Assembly: GCA_025363455.1 (NCBI GenBank)
Contig: JANYDW010000066.1
Span: forward strand, 1 to 64,000
Length of the DNA stretch: 64,000 bases
Source of the DNA: Oleiharenicola sp.
Lineage (GTDB): Bacteria > Verrucomicrobiota > Verrucomicrobiia > Opitutales > Opitutaceae
Reading direction: 5' to 3'
In this document: in pieces, positions 9,918 to 19,420 of the stretch
Position numbering within the stretch: the first letter of the stretch is position 1
Layout: each line of letters starts with the position of its first letter
Notes under the pieces: generated by a model
Told to the model about the DNA's origin: nothing
Database searches by the model: none
The model's input: only the letters and a program-made list of their open reading frames with translations
Translations under genes and position numbers: made by a program

Positions 9918-10931
9918 ATGGCCAAGACCAACAAGCTTGAACTGATCCATCGTCCCCGCCGGCTGCGCCGTCAGCCCAGCCGCCGCGCCCTTGTGGCCGA
10001 GACGGTGCTGCGCGTCGAGGACCTGATCGCCCCGCTGTTTGTCGTGGACGGCAAAGGGAAGCCCGAGGCCATCGCGTCCATGCCGGGGGTCTTCCGGCTG
10101 AGCATCGCTGATCTGATCAGGGAGTGCCGAGAGCTGCACCAACTCGGCGTGCCAGCCGTGGCCCTGTTTCCCAAGCTTGACGGCAAGCTTAAGAACGAGG
10201 GGGGCACCGAGGCCCTCAATCCCGCCACGCTCATCCTCCGCGCCGTGCGCGCCGTGAAGAAGGCCGTGCCGGAGCTGAGCGTCATCACCGACGTCGCCCT
10301 CGATCCGTACACCAGCCACGGGCACGACGGCGTGCTCAACGAGGCCGGAGACGACGTGGATAATGACCGCACCGTGGCCATCCTCGGCAAGATGGCGGTG
10401 TTGCAGGCCCAGGCGGGCGTGGATTTCGTGGCGCCATCGGATATGATGGACGGTCGCGTTGGCTATGTCCGCAAAGCGCTCGACGCCGCGGGCCTCACGG
10501 ACACCGGCATTTTGGCCTACTCGGTTAAATATAATTCCGCTTACTACGGGCCGTTCCGCGACGCCGTGGGCAGCGCGCAAGCCGCCGGCACGCGGTTGCT
10601 CAGCAAGGCGACGTACCAGATGAACCCGGCCAACCGCCGCGAGGCCATTCGCGAGATGCAACTCGATGTGGTCGAGGGAGCGGATATCGTGATGGTGAAG
10701 CCGGCCGGTGCCTACCTCGATATCATCCGCGAGGTGCGCAACAACACGCGCCTGCCGCTCGCGGCCTATCAGGTTTCCGGCGAATACGCCCAGATCCACG
10801 CCGCCGCCCGGCTCGGCTGGCTCGACCTCGTGCGGTGTCGCGACGAGTCATTGCTCGCCATCAAGCGAGCAGGTGCGGACATGATTCTCACGTACTTCGC
10901 CAAGGAAGTGGCGAAGGCTTTAAGAGGGTAG
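9918..10931 (+). CDS. hemB: Delta-aminolevulinic acid dehydratase (porphobilinogen synthase)
   Basis: RPRRLRRQPSRRALVAET, DVALDPYTSHGHDGV, APSDMMDGRVGYVRKALD, MVKPAGAYLDIIREV, AYQVSGEYAQI. Confidence 0.96.
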   Translation: MAKTNKLELIHRPRRLRRQPSRRALVAETVLRVEDLIAPLFVVDGKGKPEAIASMPGVFRLSIADLIRECRELHQLGVPAVALFPKLDGKLKNEGGTEALNPATLILRAVRAVKKAVPELSVITDVALDPYTSHGHDGVLNEAGDDVDNDRTVAILGKMAVLQAQAGVDFVAPSDMMDGRVGYVRKALDAAGLTDTGILAYSVKYNSAYYGPFRDAVGSAQAAGTRLLSKATYQMNPANRREAIREMQLDVVEGADIVMVKPAGAYLDIIREVRNNTRLPLAAYQVSGEYAQIHAAARLGWLDLVRCRDESLLAIKRAGADMILTYFAKEVAKALRG

Positions 10932-10991
10932 GGCGCGACCGCTGGGCGCGCCGTAGGGACATTCGCGGACGGCCCAGCGGTCCGTCCCTAC
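10928..10991. repeat. BIME-like palindrome, GTAGGGCGCGACCGCTGGGCGCG family
   Basis: GTAGGGCGCGACCGCTGGGCGCG...CGGACGGCCCAGCGGTCCGTCCCTAC; related copies at 15602, 22689, 58691 and inside mnmA. Confidence 0.85.
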
Positions 10992-11020
10992 CGGCGCTGC
11001 TGCGCCAAGAGACAAAAGGG

Positions 11021-11074
11021 GTAGGGCGCGGACTCCGTTCCGCGCCGCGGCGGCGAAGGGACTCGCCGCCCTAC
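11021..11074. repeat. BIME-like palindrome, GTAGGGCGCGGACTCCGTTCCGCG family
   Basis: GTAGGGCGCGGACTCCGTTCCGCGCCGCGGCGGCGAAGGGACTCGCCGCCCTAC. Confidence 0.8.
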
Positions 11075-11751
11075 CGTTTTGTCCACAGCGCCCTGGTCAG
11101 CACGAGGTGACCGAACAGCGCGCCGCCGACGCAGACCGGGCCGATCAGGGCGTAAGGCAAGTGGAAAGCCAGCAGGAGCGGCGGTTGCTGGCCCCAGCCA
11201 AAAGGTACAGGCGAGGACATGACCGCCACGCGCATAACATTCAGCAGCAGGGCGAACCCGACGACGTTGGCGATCGTCGCTGCGGTCGGGTGGCGTGCGG
11301 CGAGCGGTGCGCAAACCAGCGCCGTGATGCCGCTCACAATGTCCCAGTTTTGCCCCGTCCACGTCATGCTCTCGGGGATCGTGCCTTGCGCCGCCCATTC
11401 GTGCAGAACGAGTTCCAGCGGCAGGCGAAACGCCTGGAACCCCACGAGGGCCGCCAGCGGTACATTCGTCGCCAGCCGTCCTCCGAAGGGCGACAGCGCG
11501 GCCGCGCTGCAGATGATCAAGATGGGGCCGAAAAAGAAGGGCAGGCCGTTGAGGGGCAGGGAGGTCATCTTTCCGCCCGCCACCAGCACGGTCAGGGCCC
11601 CGAGCCAGACGGTGAGGATCGCAAAAGCAGTGACGAACACCCGACCGCGGCCATAGGTGCGGAGGACGGCCCACAGAAAGGCCATCACGACCACCGCCAC
11701 GATGGCACGGAAGGCGAGGACCGAACCAGTGCTGGCCGGGTGGAAGTCCAT
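11071..11751 (-). CDS. Hypothetical polytopic membrane protein
   Basis: 226 aa with multiple hydrophobic helices; stop codon lies in the adjacent repeat. Confidence 0.65.
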   Translation of the reverse strand: MDFHPASTGSVLAFRAIVAVVVMAFLWAVLRTYGRGRVFVTAFAILTVWLGALTVLVAGGKMTSLPLNGLPFFFGPILIICSAAALSPFGGRLATNVPLAALVGFQAFRLPLELVLHEWAAQGTIPESMTWTGQNWDIVSGITALVCAPLAARHPTAATIANVVGFALLLNVMRVAVMSSPVPFGWGQQPPLLLAFHLPYALIGPVCVGGALFGHLVLTRALWTKR

Positions 11752-11758
11752 CGGCGGA

Positions 11759-13210
11759 TCACTTCGCCAGCTTGCTGTGCCGGCGGCTGTAGCCGAAATA
11801 GACGACGAAGCCGAGCGCGAGCCAGATCGTGAGGTTGAGCCACGTGATCGTGGGCAGGGCGAACATTTGCGCGATGCAGATCAGGATGCCGAGCACGGGC
11901 ACGAACGGCACCCAGGGAGTGCGGAAGGAGCGAGGCATGGCCGGCTGGGTCCGGCGCAGCACGAGGACGCCCGCGCAGACAAGCGCGAAGGCCAGCAACG
12001 TGCCGATGGAGATGAGTTCGCCGAGCAGGTTGAGCGGGAACAGCCCGGCGATGATCGCGCACGAGATGCCCGTGATCCAGGTCGTCACGTGCGGCGTGCC
12101 GTACTTCGGATGGATCTTGGCGAAGGTGTCGGGCAGAAGGCCGTCCTTGGCCATGGCGAAGAAGATGCGCGGCTGGCCGAGCAGGGAGACAAGGATGACC
12201 GACGTGAGGCCGGCGAGCGTGGCGGCCTCGATCAGGTAGCGGAACAACGCGGGCGCCTGCACCTGTTGCAGGGCGTAGATGAACGGCGCGTCCACGTTGA
12301 GCTTGGAATAGTGCACCATGCCGGTGAGCACCAGCGACACCGCGACGAACAGGAAGGAGACGGCGGCGAGCGTACCGAGCAGGCCGATGGGCAGGTCGCG
12401 TTGCGGATTCTTGGTCTCCTGCGCGGCGGCCGACACGCAGTCAAAGCCGACATAGGCGAAGAAGATGGCGCCCGCGCCGCGAAAGATGCCACTCCAGCCG
12501 TGTTCGCCGAATTCGCCCGAGTTGGGCGGGATGAACGGGGTCCAGTTGGCCATGACGGACTCGCGGTGGCCGAAGAAGTACCAGATGCCGTAGCCGATCA
12601 GGGCGAGGAGGACGCCGACCTTGATCACCACCATCAGGTTGTTGAAGTTGGCGGATTCCTTGATGCCGATGTAGAGAATGTAGGTCAGGAGAAGCGAGAT
12701 GAAGACTGCGGGGAAATTGATGAGCGCGCCGGTGGTCACGAGGTGGCCGTCCACCACGTCGAGCGGGGCGCTGGCCATGACCTTGGGCAGGACGAGGCCG
12801 AACTCGCCGAGGACGTCGCGGGTCGCCCCGGACCAGCTGACCGCGACGGCGGCGCCGGAGAACAGGTACTCGAGAATGAGGCACCAGCCGACGACCCAGG
12901 CGAAGATTTCGCCGAGGCTGCCGTAGGTGTAGGTGTAGGCGCTGCCGGAAACGGGGATCATGGCCGCCAGCTCGGCGTAGCAGAGGCCGGCGAAGAGGCA
13001 GGCGATGCCGGAGACGATGAAGGAGATGGCGATGGCCGGGCCGCCGTAGAGCGCGGCGGCCTGGCCGGTCTGGACGAAGATGCCGGCGCCGACCACCGAG
13101 CCGATGCCCAGGCTGACGAGGCTGAGCGGGCCGAGGGTGCGCTTGTAGCCGTGTTCGGCGGCGGCTTCCGCCTGGAGCGAGGCGATCGACTTGGTGCGCA
13201 GGAGACTCAT
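11759..13210 (-). CDS. APC-family amino acid permease
   Basis: LGIGSVVGAGIFVQTGQAAALYGGPAIAISFIVSGIACLFAGLCYAELAAMIPVSGSAYTYTYGSLGEIFAWVVGW and about 12 TM segments; cationic amino acid transporter-like. Confidence 0.9.
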   Translation of the reverse strand: MSLLRTKSIASLQAEAAAEHGYKRTLGPLSLVSLGIGSVVGAGIFVQTGQAAALYGGPAIAISFIVSGIACLFAGLCYAELAAMIPVSGSAYTYTYGSLGEIFAWVVGWCLILEYLFSGAAVAVSWSGATRDVLGEFGLVLPKVMASAPLDVVDGHLVTTGALINFPAVFISLLLTYILYIGIKESANFNNLMVVIKVGVLLALIGYGIWYFFGHRESVMANWTPFIPPNSGEFGEHGWSGIFRGAGAIFFAYVGFDCVSAAAQETKNPQRDLPIGLLGTLAAVSFLFVAVSLVLTGMVHYSKLNVDAPFIYALQQVQAPALFRYLIEAATLAGLTSVILVSLLGQPRIFFAMAKDGLLPDTFAKIHPKYGTPHVTTWITGISCAIIAGLFPLNLLGELISIGTLLAFALVCAGVLVLRRTQPAMPRSFRTPWVPFVPVLGILICIAQMFALPTITWLNLTIWLALGFVVYFGYSRRHSKLAK

Positions 13211-13310
13211 TTAATAGCGGCCGGCCGTTCCGGTTCACCAAGCGGGCGGATGAAGGTCATGCGGGCTACCCAGAAGGATTGTCCGCGGGCTGGCAACAAG
13301 GCTTTTGACG

Positions 13311-13523
13311 CTGAGGGTCCAATACCCCGAAGCTTCGGCCGTCGCCCGGCCTATGGCCGACAGGTGCTTCGGCTTGGCCGGGACGGAGAAGCCCGCTTGC
13401 AGGCGATTCTGCGGTCGGTCCGGCGGCGGGCGTTCCGAATCGCCTGCAGGCTCCTACAAAAAACGGCCAGAAACAGCGGCTTGGCGGACCTGATCAATGC
13501 CTCGGGGTTTGCCCCGAGGATCT
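13311..13523. repeat. Composite ~200-bp repeat (copy 1)
   Basis: Same order of blocks as 62571-62757: AATACCCCG..AGCTT, GCAGGCGATTCTGCGGTCGGTCCG..GGCGGGCGTTCCGAATCGCCTGCA, CTCCTACAAAAAACGGCC, AATGCCTCGGGG..TGCCCCGAGGATCTTTA. Confidence 0.8.
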
Positions 13524-14321
13524 TTACCGGCCGCGCTTGCTGCTTTTCGGCTTCTCGTCCCCTTCCTCGGCGTCGTCGGAATCGTCATCCTCGTCGTCCT
13601 CATCCTTGTCCTTGTCGCCGTCCTTCTTCTTCTCGCCGTCCTCGTCGTCCTTATCGGCGTCATCGTCATCGTCCCACTTAAGCGACGAATCGTTCTTCAT
13701 CTTTTCGTCCTCCTCCTCCTCGACGTCAGGCACATCGGCCTCCTCGTCACCGCCCTTGACCTTCTCGCCGTCCTCGTCGTCCTCCCCGTGGCCCTCGGGG
13801 GTGTAGTCGAGGATGGCGGTGATCTCGGTGAAGAGGTGCACGGCCTTGCCCTCGATGAAGTCGCTGTTTTGCGCCTCGCGGATCTGGTCCTCGACCTCAT
13901 CCACGGTGAGCTTTTCCTCGAGGTCGAGGATCTCATTGAGCATCTTGACGCGCAGGCGGGTGATGTGGTCGAGGAAATCGGCGTAGGGGCCGTTCTCCTC
14001 GTCGATCACGTCGGGCAGGGCGAAGAGTTTCTCCTCGGACTCCAGGAGGGGTTGCTTGATGCGCGCGAGGCGGACCTTGCCCTTGCCTTGATCCTTCGCG
14101 ATGCGGAAGGGGATGAAGGCGCGCTCGAACACGTCCTGGTCGAAGCCGTATTCGCGCAACGGGTCGATCAGCTCAATGATGTGGTCGACCTGGCGGGGGT
14201 CGATGATGCTGAGGCCGTCCACGTCCCAGTGCACGGGATCGCTGACCTCGTCGACCCACCAGTTGTGGTCCTCGCCGAGTCGGACTATGCACCATTCAAG
14301 TTTGGGAGAGCCTTTCGCCAT
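13524..14321 (-). CDS. Hypothetical protein with very acidic D/E/K low-complexity C-terminal tail
   Basis: MAKGSPKLEWCIVRLGEDHNWWVDEVSDPVHWDVDGLSIID...; tail DDDDDADKDDEDGEKKKDGDKDKDEDDEDDDSDDAEEGDEKPKSSKRGR. Met at 14319-14321. Confidence 0.75.
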   Translation of the reverse strand: MAKGSPKLEWCIVRLGEDHNWWVDEVSDPVHWDVDGLSIIDPRQVDHIIELIDPLREYGFDQDVFERAFIPFRIAKDQGKGKVRLARIKQPLLESEEKLFALPDVIDEENGPYADFLDHITRLRVKMLNEILDLEEKLTVDEVEDQIREAQNSDFIEGKAVHLFTEITAILDYTPEGHGEDDEDGEKVKGGDEEADVPDVEEEEDEKMKNDSSLKWDDDDDADKDDEDGEKKKDGDKDKDEDDEDDDSDDAEEGDEKPKSSKRGR

Positions 14322-14531
14322 GGTTGTTGTGTTCTGAATTCCGTTGCACGAAAAGGGCGGGGCGGAGGGCTTGTCAAATACTGAAACGCCAAAAGTTGAG
14401 AAAGTTGCATCTCGCCCCGCCCGAAAGAGAAATGCGGCGGCACACTGCGAAGCCGGCGCGAAAAAACAAGACCAAAACTTTGGCGGTCGTGTGCTTGTAA
14501 CGTGGCTCGCGGATGCCATCGTGCGCGCCAC

Positions 14532-15593
14532 ATGGGCTGGCTCTATAAAAACGTCGCTAAACCTGCCTTTTTCCGGCTCGATCCCGAGCACGCGCACGAG
14601 GTGGCGGTCAATGGTCTCGCGCTACTTGGCCGGTTGCCTCCGCTATGCGCCCTGCTGGAGCGATGGCACCGCCTGCCGCCCGCGCTCCACCGACCGGTCG
14701 AGTGTTTCGGGCTCAAGTTTCCCAACGCCGTGGGTCTCGCCGCAGGTTTCGACAAGAATGGCCGGGCCTGGCCCGCCGCCGCCGCCCTGGGCTTCGGCCA
14801 CGTGGAGATCGGGACGGTCACCCTGCACGCGCAGCCGGGCAATCCGCGCCCCCGGGCTTTCCGTTACCCCGCCGAGCAAGCGGTGATCAACCGCATGGGT
14901 TTCAATAACGAGGGCGCCGCCGCCGTGGCGGCCCGGCTAGCGAAACTGCCCGGACCGGGCCGGCGTTCGATTCCGCTGGGCGTCAACTTGGGCAAGAGCA
15001 AGGTCACGCCGCTGCACGAGGCGCTGGAGGATTACCTCGGCAGCTTCCGGCTGCTGGCCGACCACGCCGATTACGTGGTCGTGAACGTCAGCAGCCCCAA
15101 TACGCCCGGCCTACGCGAACTGCAGGACGCCTCCTGGCTCAAGCCGCTGCTGGCCGCGCTGGTGGACGAGAACATGACGCGGGTGTCCGCCGGCAAGCCG
15201 CGCCGGCCAGTGCTGCTCAAGATCGCGCCCGATCTTTCCTTTCCGCAGATCGACGCGGCGCTCGGCGTCATCGCCGACCTCGGGCTTGACGGCATCATCG
15301 CGACAAACACCACGCTGGGGCGTCCGGGCTTTTTCGCGACGGTGAACGAGGCGGGCGGCCTGAGTGGTGCGCCGGTGCGCCGCCGCTCGACGGAGATAAT
15401 CAACTACATTTCGCGGGCCACGAACGGCCGGCTGCCGATCATCGGCGTGGGCGGCATCATGGACGAGGCGGCGGCGGGCGAGAAAATGGACGCGGGCGCT
15501 ACGCTGGTGCAGCTCTACACGGGGCTGATCTACCGCGGGCCGCTCTTCGCGGCCGAGGTGGCGCGGGCAGTGGGGCAGAGGCAGCGGGGGTGA
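14532..15593 (+). CDS. pyrD: Dihydroorotate dehydrogenase (quinone, class 2)
   Basis: AAGFDKNGRAWPAAAALGFGHVEIGTVT, RMGFNNEGAAAVAARL, NVSSPNTPGLRELQ, IIATNTTLGRPG, GVGGIMDEAAAGEKMDAGATLVQLYTGLIYRGP. Confidence 0.96.
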   Translation: MGWLYKNVAKPAFFRLDPEHAHEVAVNGLALLGRLPPLCALLERWHRLPPALHRPVECFGLKFPNAVGLAAGFDKNGRAWPAAAALGFGHVEIGTVTLHAQPGNPRPRAFRYPAEQAVINRMGFNNEGAAAVAARLAKLPGPGRRSIPLGVNLGKSKVTPLHEALEDYLGSFRLLADHADYVVVNVSSPNTPGLRELQDASWLKPLLAALVDENMTRVSAGKPRRPVLLKIAPDLSFPQIDAALGVIADLGLDGIIATNTTLGRPGFFATVNEAGGLSGAPVRRRSTEIINYISRATNGRLPIIGVGGIMDEAAAGEKMDAGATLVQLYTGLIYRGPLFAAEVARAVGQRQRG

Positions 15594-15601
15594 TGTAACG
15601 G

Positions 15602-15664
15602 GTAGGGACGGACCGCTGGGCCGTCCGCGATTGTGTTTACGGCGCGCCCAGCGGTCGCGCCCTA
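15602..15664. repeat. BIME-like palindrome (GTAGGGACGGACCGCTGGGCCGTCC...GGCGCGCCCAGCGGTCGCGCCCTAC)
   Basis: Same family as 10928-10991. Confidence 0.85.
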
Positions 15665-15675
15665 CCTGCCGAAGC

Positions 15676-16590
15676 TCAAATCGCCCAGTCCGCGCCATCC
15701 ACGAGGATCTCGTGGGCCTTGCGCGGGCGGACGGTCAGGCTCGTCTCCTTGTAGTAGGCGACGCTGTGCGCTGGGATGGAGTCGCGGATCCAGACGTTGG
15801 CGCCAATGACAGAATGCGCACCCACGCGGGTGTCGCCGCCGAGGATGGTGGCGTGGGCGTAGATGGTGACGTGGTCCTCGATGTCGGGATGGCGCTTCAC
15901 GCCTTTGACCGGGTTGTTCTTGCCATCGGTCTCGAAGGATTTCGCGCCGAGCGTGACGCCTTGATAAATCTTCACGTGGGTGCCGATCGTCGCCGTCTCT
16001 CCGATGACGACGCCAGTGCCGTGGTCGATGAAGAAGTGTGAGCCGATGTGCGCCCCGGGGTGGAGGTCGATGCCGGTGCGCTCGTGGGCATACTCGGTGA
16101 GCATGCGCGGCAGCAATGGCACCTGGAGGGCATAGAGGACATGGGCCAGCCGCTGCAGCGAAATGGCCAACACGCAAGGGTAGGCGAGGATGATTTCGTC
16201 CGTGCTGCGGGCGGCGGGGTCACCGGAGTACGCGGCCGCTACGTCGGTCTGCACGAGGCGTCGGACTTCGGGCAGCGTGGACAGAAACTGGATGGTGATC
16301 TTTTGCGCGGTGGTCTTGGCCTCGGCATTGCCGGCATAGCGCAGGCTTTTCTCCATCTCGGTGGCCAGGCGGGTTTCGATCTTCTCGAGCAGCTTGTCGA
16401 GCCAGACGGCCGCCTCGGCCTGGGTCAGCCCGCTGTCCTCGAAAAACCCCGGAAACAGCAGGTGCATGAGGTCACGGGCCAGGTCGTTGACCAAGTCCTG
16501 CGAGGGTAGATTGGCTCCGTCGAGGTGGTTGATGCCGCCGCCCAGGGCGTAGGATTCAAGGAGGGCCTGCTTGATGGCTTTGGGGGTCAT
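15676..16590 (-). CDS. Serine O-acetyltransferase (left-handed beta-helix hexapeptide family)
   Basis: TGIDLHPGAHIGSHFFIDHGTGVVIGETATIGTHVKIYQGVTLGAKSF...KRHPDIEDHVTIYAHATILGGDTRVGAHSVIGANVWI; CysE/EpsC-like. Confidence 0.9.
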   Translation of the reverse strand: MTPKAIKQALLESYALGGGINHLDGANLPSQDLVNDLARDLMHLLFPGFFEDSGLTQAEAAVWLDKLLEKIETRLATEMEKSLRYAGNAEAKTTAQKITIQFLSTLPEVRRLVQTDVAAAYSGDPAARSTDEIILAYPCVLAISLQRLAHVLYALQVPLLPRMLTEYAHERTGIDLHPGAHIGSHFFIDHGTGVVIGETATIGTHVKIYQGVTLGAKSFETDGKNNPVKGVKRHPDIEDHVTIYAHATILGGDTRVGAHSVIGANVWIRDSIPAHSVAYYKETSLTVRPRKAHEILVDGADWAI

Positions 16591-16657
16591 GGAGCGGAAT
16601 GGGCCGATAGCTTCTTCAAAAACCCTTTCCGGTCAAATGTGTTGGGCGGGAATCTCG

Positions 16658-16930
16658 TCATAGGGGGGATCGGGGTCCCGAGTGCGCGCGCAGAAAGTGC
16701 CGTTTCAGAAAGGTCTTTCCGGATCCGTTCTTGAGGTACTTCTCAAATGCATACGCGGTCCTTTCGTCTGCAAATGCAATATAAGAGACTAAGTTCCACG
16801 GCTTGAACTTACGGGTATGCGGCGATTTGCCTTCGTTGTGTTGGCTCAGACGCTCTCTCAGATCGTCGGTAACGCCGACATAGTGATGGTCCAGATAATA
16901 CACGCTTTCGATTAGGTAGACGTAAGTCAT
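16658..16930 (-). CDS. GIY-YIG domain protein (UvrC-like small endonuclease family)
   Basis: MTYVYLIESVYYLDHHYVGVTDDLRERLSQHNEGKSPHTRKFKPWNLVSYIAFADERTAYAFEKYLKNGSGKTFLKRH. Confidence 0.9.
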   Translation of the reverse strand: MTYVYLIESVYYLDHHYVGVTDDLRERLSQHNEGKSPHTRKFKPWNLVSYIAFADERTAYAFEKYLKNGSGKTFLKRHFLRAHSGPRSPL

Positions 16931-17144
16931 ATAACAGGAGAATGTGCGTTTCCGCCTCCGTGTCTGTGATTTCGCCGTTCCGTAAGCTCGGACTCGTTTG
17001 TGCGGCTCACAAGCCATTCGATCGTGAAACGCCGTCCTCCGCCAGGCCTACGGACGGCAGCCTTCGCCCTCTGTCCAGGTAACGTTGCCCTAAGGGCATT
17101 CGAGGATTTCGGGCTGGCCGGCCAGCCGTTGGCCCGGCGAAGGC

Positions 17145-17229
17145 TGGTGCTCGGGACAGGACTCGAACCTGCACGCCTTACGGCACACGCACCTCAAACG
17201 TGTGTGTCTACCAATTCCACCACCCGAGC
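17145..17229 (-). tRNA. tRNA-Leu(GAG), CCA encoded
   Basis: GCTCGGGTGGTGGAATTGGTAGACACACACGTTTGAGGTGCGTGTGCCGTAAGGCGTGCAGGTTCGAGTCCTGTCCCGAGCACCA: acceptor GCTCGGG/CCCGAGC, long variable arm, loop TTGAGGT. Confidence 0.95.
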
Positions 17230-17413
17230 GTTTTAACCAACGGAAGGGCGAATTAGGGGATTCGTTCCATTCATGTAAAGCCCCGAAATGCGCTTGCGTC
17301 GCTGTTTCTTCGTGGGGCACACTGCTTTCTCCTGCGGGCCTGACCGGACGCGTGGAACACCTAGACCAACCCAAGCATTACACCGGGTAACCACGCCCGT
17401 TTTTACGCCAGTC

Positions 17414-19408
17414 ATGGAAGATAACAAGCCCGCCAACGAACCCAACGAACAGGGGTTGAATAAAATCGACCTCAGTCAGTTGCAGACTTTCAACTTCGGC
17501 ACGCAATGGACCGAGGTTAAACCGATCGCTCCCGGCCGCCGCGAACGCGATTTCGACCGCGGTGAGCGGCGCGACCGCCGCGAGGGCGGACCCGGAGGCG
17601 GAGGCGGGGGACAGGGTGCGCCGCAGATGCGCGACCGTCGGGCGTTTCGCAAGCCGGCCGGTCCGGTCGGTGGTTCTGGTCCGGGTGCGCCCGCGACCGA
17701 GGGCATGCCTTCTGGCCCGGGTGGCGGCGAACCGCGTCGTTTCGACCGGGGTGGACCGGGTGGCCCGCGCCGCGAATACCGGGGCGAACCCCGGGGCGAT
17801 CGCCGCGAGGGCGGGGAGCAGTCCTACGACCGCGCGCCCTATATCAGCCCTTATTTTACCGCGACCTGCTATCCCGAGGACACCGGCTTTGCCGCCATCG
17901 TTAAAGCCGTCCGGGCCTCCTGCCGCACGTTCCAGCTCTTTGAGATCACCAAGGCCGTGCTGGAGAAAAACGACCGCTTCGTCGTCGTCGTGCAGCGCGC
18001 CCGGCCCCAGGCCGCGGAAGGCGTGCCGGCCGAGAAGCCCGCCCCGCTCTACATGTCGCTGCCCGATCACCTGCCGTTCGACACGGAAGAGGCCGCCGTC
18101 CAGCACGCGCTGAGCAACAATCTCACCGCCTTCTTCGAGATGGCGGAGGTCGAGGTCGACCCCCCGAAGGGCAGCTATTCTATCATCAACAAGTGCGGCA
18201 TCACCGGCGACCTGCTCGGGCCGCCGAATTACCACCGCTACCAGCAGATTTTGCAGCAGCATTACGCCGCCAAGATCAAGGGCATGTCGTTCGACCGCTT
18301 CCGCGAGAACATCGTCTCGGTCCGCGAGCCTGAGGTCGCGGCCGCCTGGCTCGAGAAGATGAAGAAGATCACGCGCTATACGTGGAAGCCACCGGTCGCC
18401 CGGACCACAACCACGCCGCCGATGCCAGTGGCTGCGCCTGCTGAAACGGCACCGGCTGAAAGCCCGGCCGCTGCTTCCGCTGATGTCGCCGCTCCCGCAG
18501 CGGAGGCTCCGGCGGCAACTGCGCCTGAGGCTGCCGCCCCTCCGGCCCCCGCTCCGGAAGCACCCGCACCGATCACCTTCGACAGCATCGAGGATGCCCG
18601 GCTGCACCTATTGACCCACGCTCGCGACAAGGTTGTCCGGGCGCTGGATAACGTGCGCTTTCACGGCAAAAACATCGAGAAGCTGCCCCCTGGTGAGATC
18701 CGCCGTGCCCTTGAGGGCCACTTGGAGCGCCAGCGCCGCTTCCCACTCGATACGGCCAATGCCCTGCGCGGACGCCTGCGCCGCGAAAGTTTCACCATCT
18801 TCAAGAAGGGCTCGCGCGGCGTCTCGTATGTCTGTGCCGTCAAGCGCCGCTTCCGGGTCCCCGGCCAGGTATTCTCCGACAGCATCTCTGCGCTGATCGA
18901 TTTCATCGAGAAGCATCCGATGGTCCATGTTAAGGATCTGCCGAAAAATTATCTCGGCATCGACATTCCTGCGCCGCAAGCCGCCGCTCCGGCAGCACCC
19001 GGCGCCGACGGCACGGCTCCTTCCGTGGTGCTTCCGCCCGAACAGGCCGAGAAACTGCGCAAGATGAGCAACGACCTGCGCTGGCTGGTCATGGAAGGCT
19101 ACGTCACGGAGTTTTCCGACAGCAAACTTTTCGCCCCGCCAGCCATGGCGCCGCAGACCGCCAAGAAAGCCGAGGCGGGCGACGAGGAGAATGACCCCGT
19201 GGACTTCCCCGAGGCGCCCGCGGTGGCCGCGGCTCCAGCCTCCGCCGAGCCTGCGGCTGGCGGGCCTGCCGCCTCCGTTCCGGTCCCGAGTTCCGAAGCT
19301 GACACTACCCCCGCTCAGCCGGCCTCTGCCGAGCCGGTGGCAGTCGAACCCGCACCGAAAGCCGCGGCGCCCGCCGCCGAGGAACCCAAGCCCGAGGCGC
19401 AGGCCTGA
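17414..19408 (+). CDS. Large hypothetical protein with RGG-like disordered N-terminus and Ala/Pro-rich linkers
   Basis: Starts MEDNKPANEPNEQGLNKIDLSQLQTFNFGTQW; R/G-rich region; conserved-looking blocks (APYISPYFTATCYPEDTGFAAIVKAVRASCRTFQLFEITKAVLEKNDRFVVVV; DARLHLLTHARDKVVRALDNVRFHGKNIEKLPPGEIRRALE). Confidence 0.8.
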   Translation: MEDNKPANEPNEQGLNKIDLSQLQTFNFGTQWTEVKPIAPGRRERDFDRGERRDRREGGPGGGGGGQGAPQMRDRRAFRKPAGPVGGSGPGAPATEGMPSGPGGGEPRRFDRGGPGGPRREYRGEPRGDRREGGEQSYDRAPYISPYFTATCYPEDTGFAAIVKAVRASCRTFQLFEITKAVLEKNDRFVVVVQRARPQAAEGVPAEKPAPLYMSLPDHLPFDTEEAAVQHALSNNLTAFFEMAEVEVDPPKGSYSIINKCGITGDLLGPPNYHRYQQILQQHYAAKIKGMSFDRFRENIVSVREPEVAAAWLEKMKKITRYTWKPPVARTTTTPPMPVAAPAETAPAESPAAASADVAAPAAEAPAATAPEAAAPPAPAPEAPAPITFDSIEDARLHLLTHARDKVVRALDNVRFHGKNIEKLPPGEIRRALEGHLERQRRFPLDTANALRGRLRRESFTIFKKGSRGVSYVCAVKRRFRVPGQVFSDSISALIDFIEKHPMVHVKDLPKNYLGIDIPAPQAAAPAAPGADGTAPSVVLPPEQAEKLRKMSNDLRWLVMEGYVTEFSDSKLFAPPAMAPQTAKKAEAGDEENDPVDFPEAPAVAAAPASAEPAAGGPAASVPVPSSEADTTPAQPASAEPVAVEPAPKAAAPAAEEPKPEAQA

Positions 19409-19420
19409 TCGATTCACCAC

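Noticed and set aside
11657-13681. 674-aa + strand ORF opposite the permease
   Set aside because: Shadow ORF from high GC; composition is low-complexity D/E/G/R/A and it lies antisense to a clear APC permease.
16658-16930. GIY-YIG gene as a homing endonuclease or mobile element
   Set aside because: Short stand-alone UvrC-like GIY-YIG proteins are common chromosomal genes; no intron/intein context seen.
17000-17236. Small ORFs over the tRNA-Leu
   Set aside because: Overlap a clear tRNA on the opposite strand.
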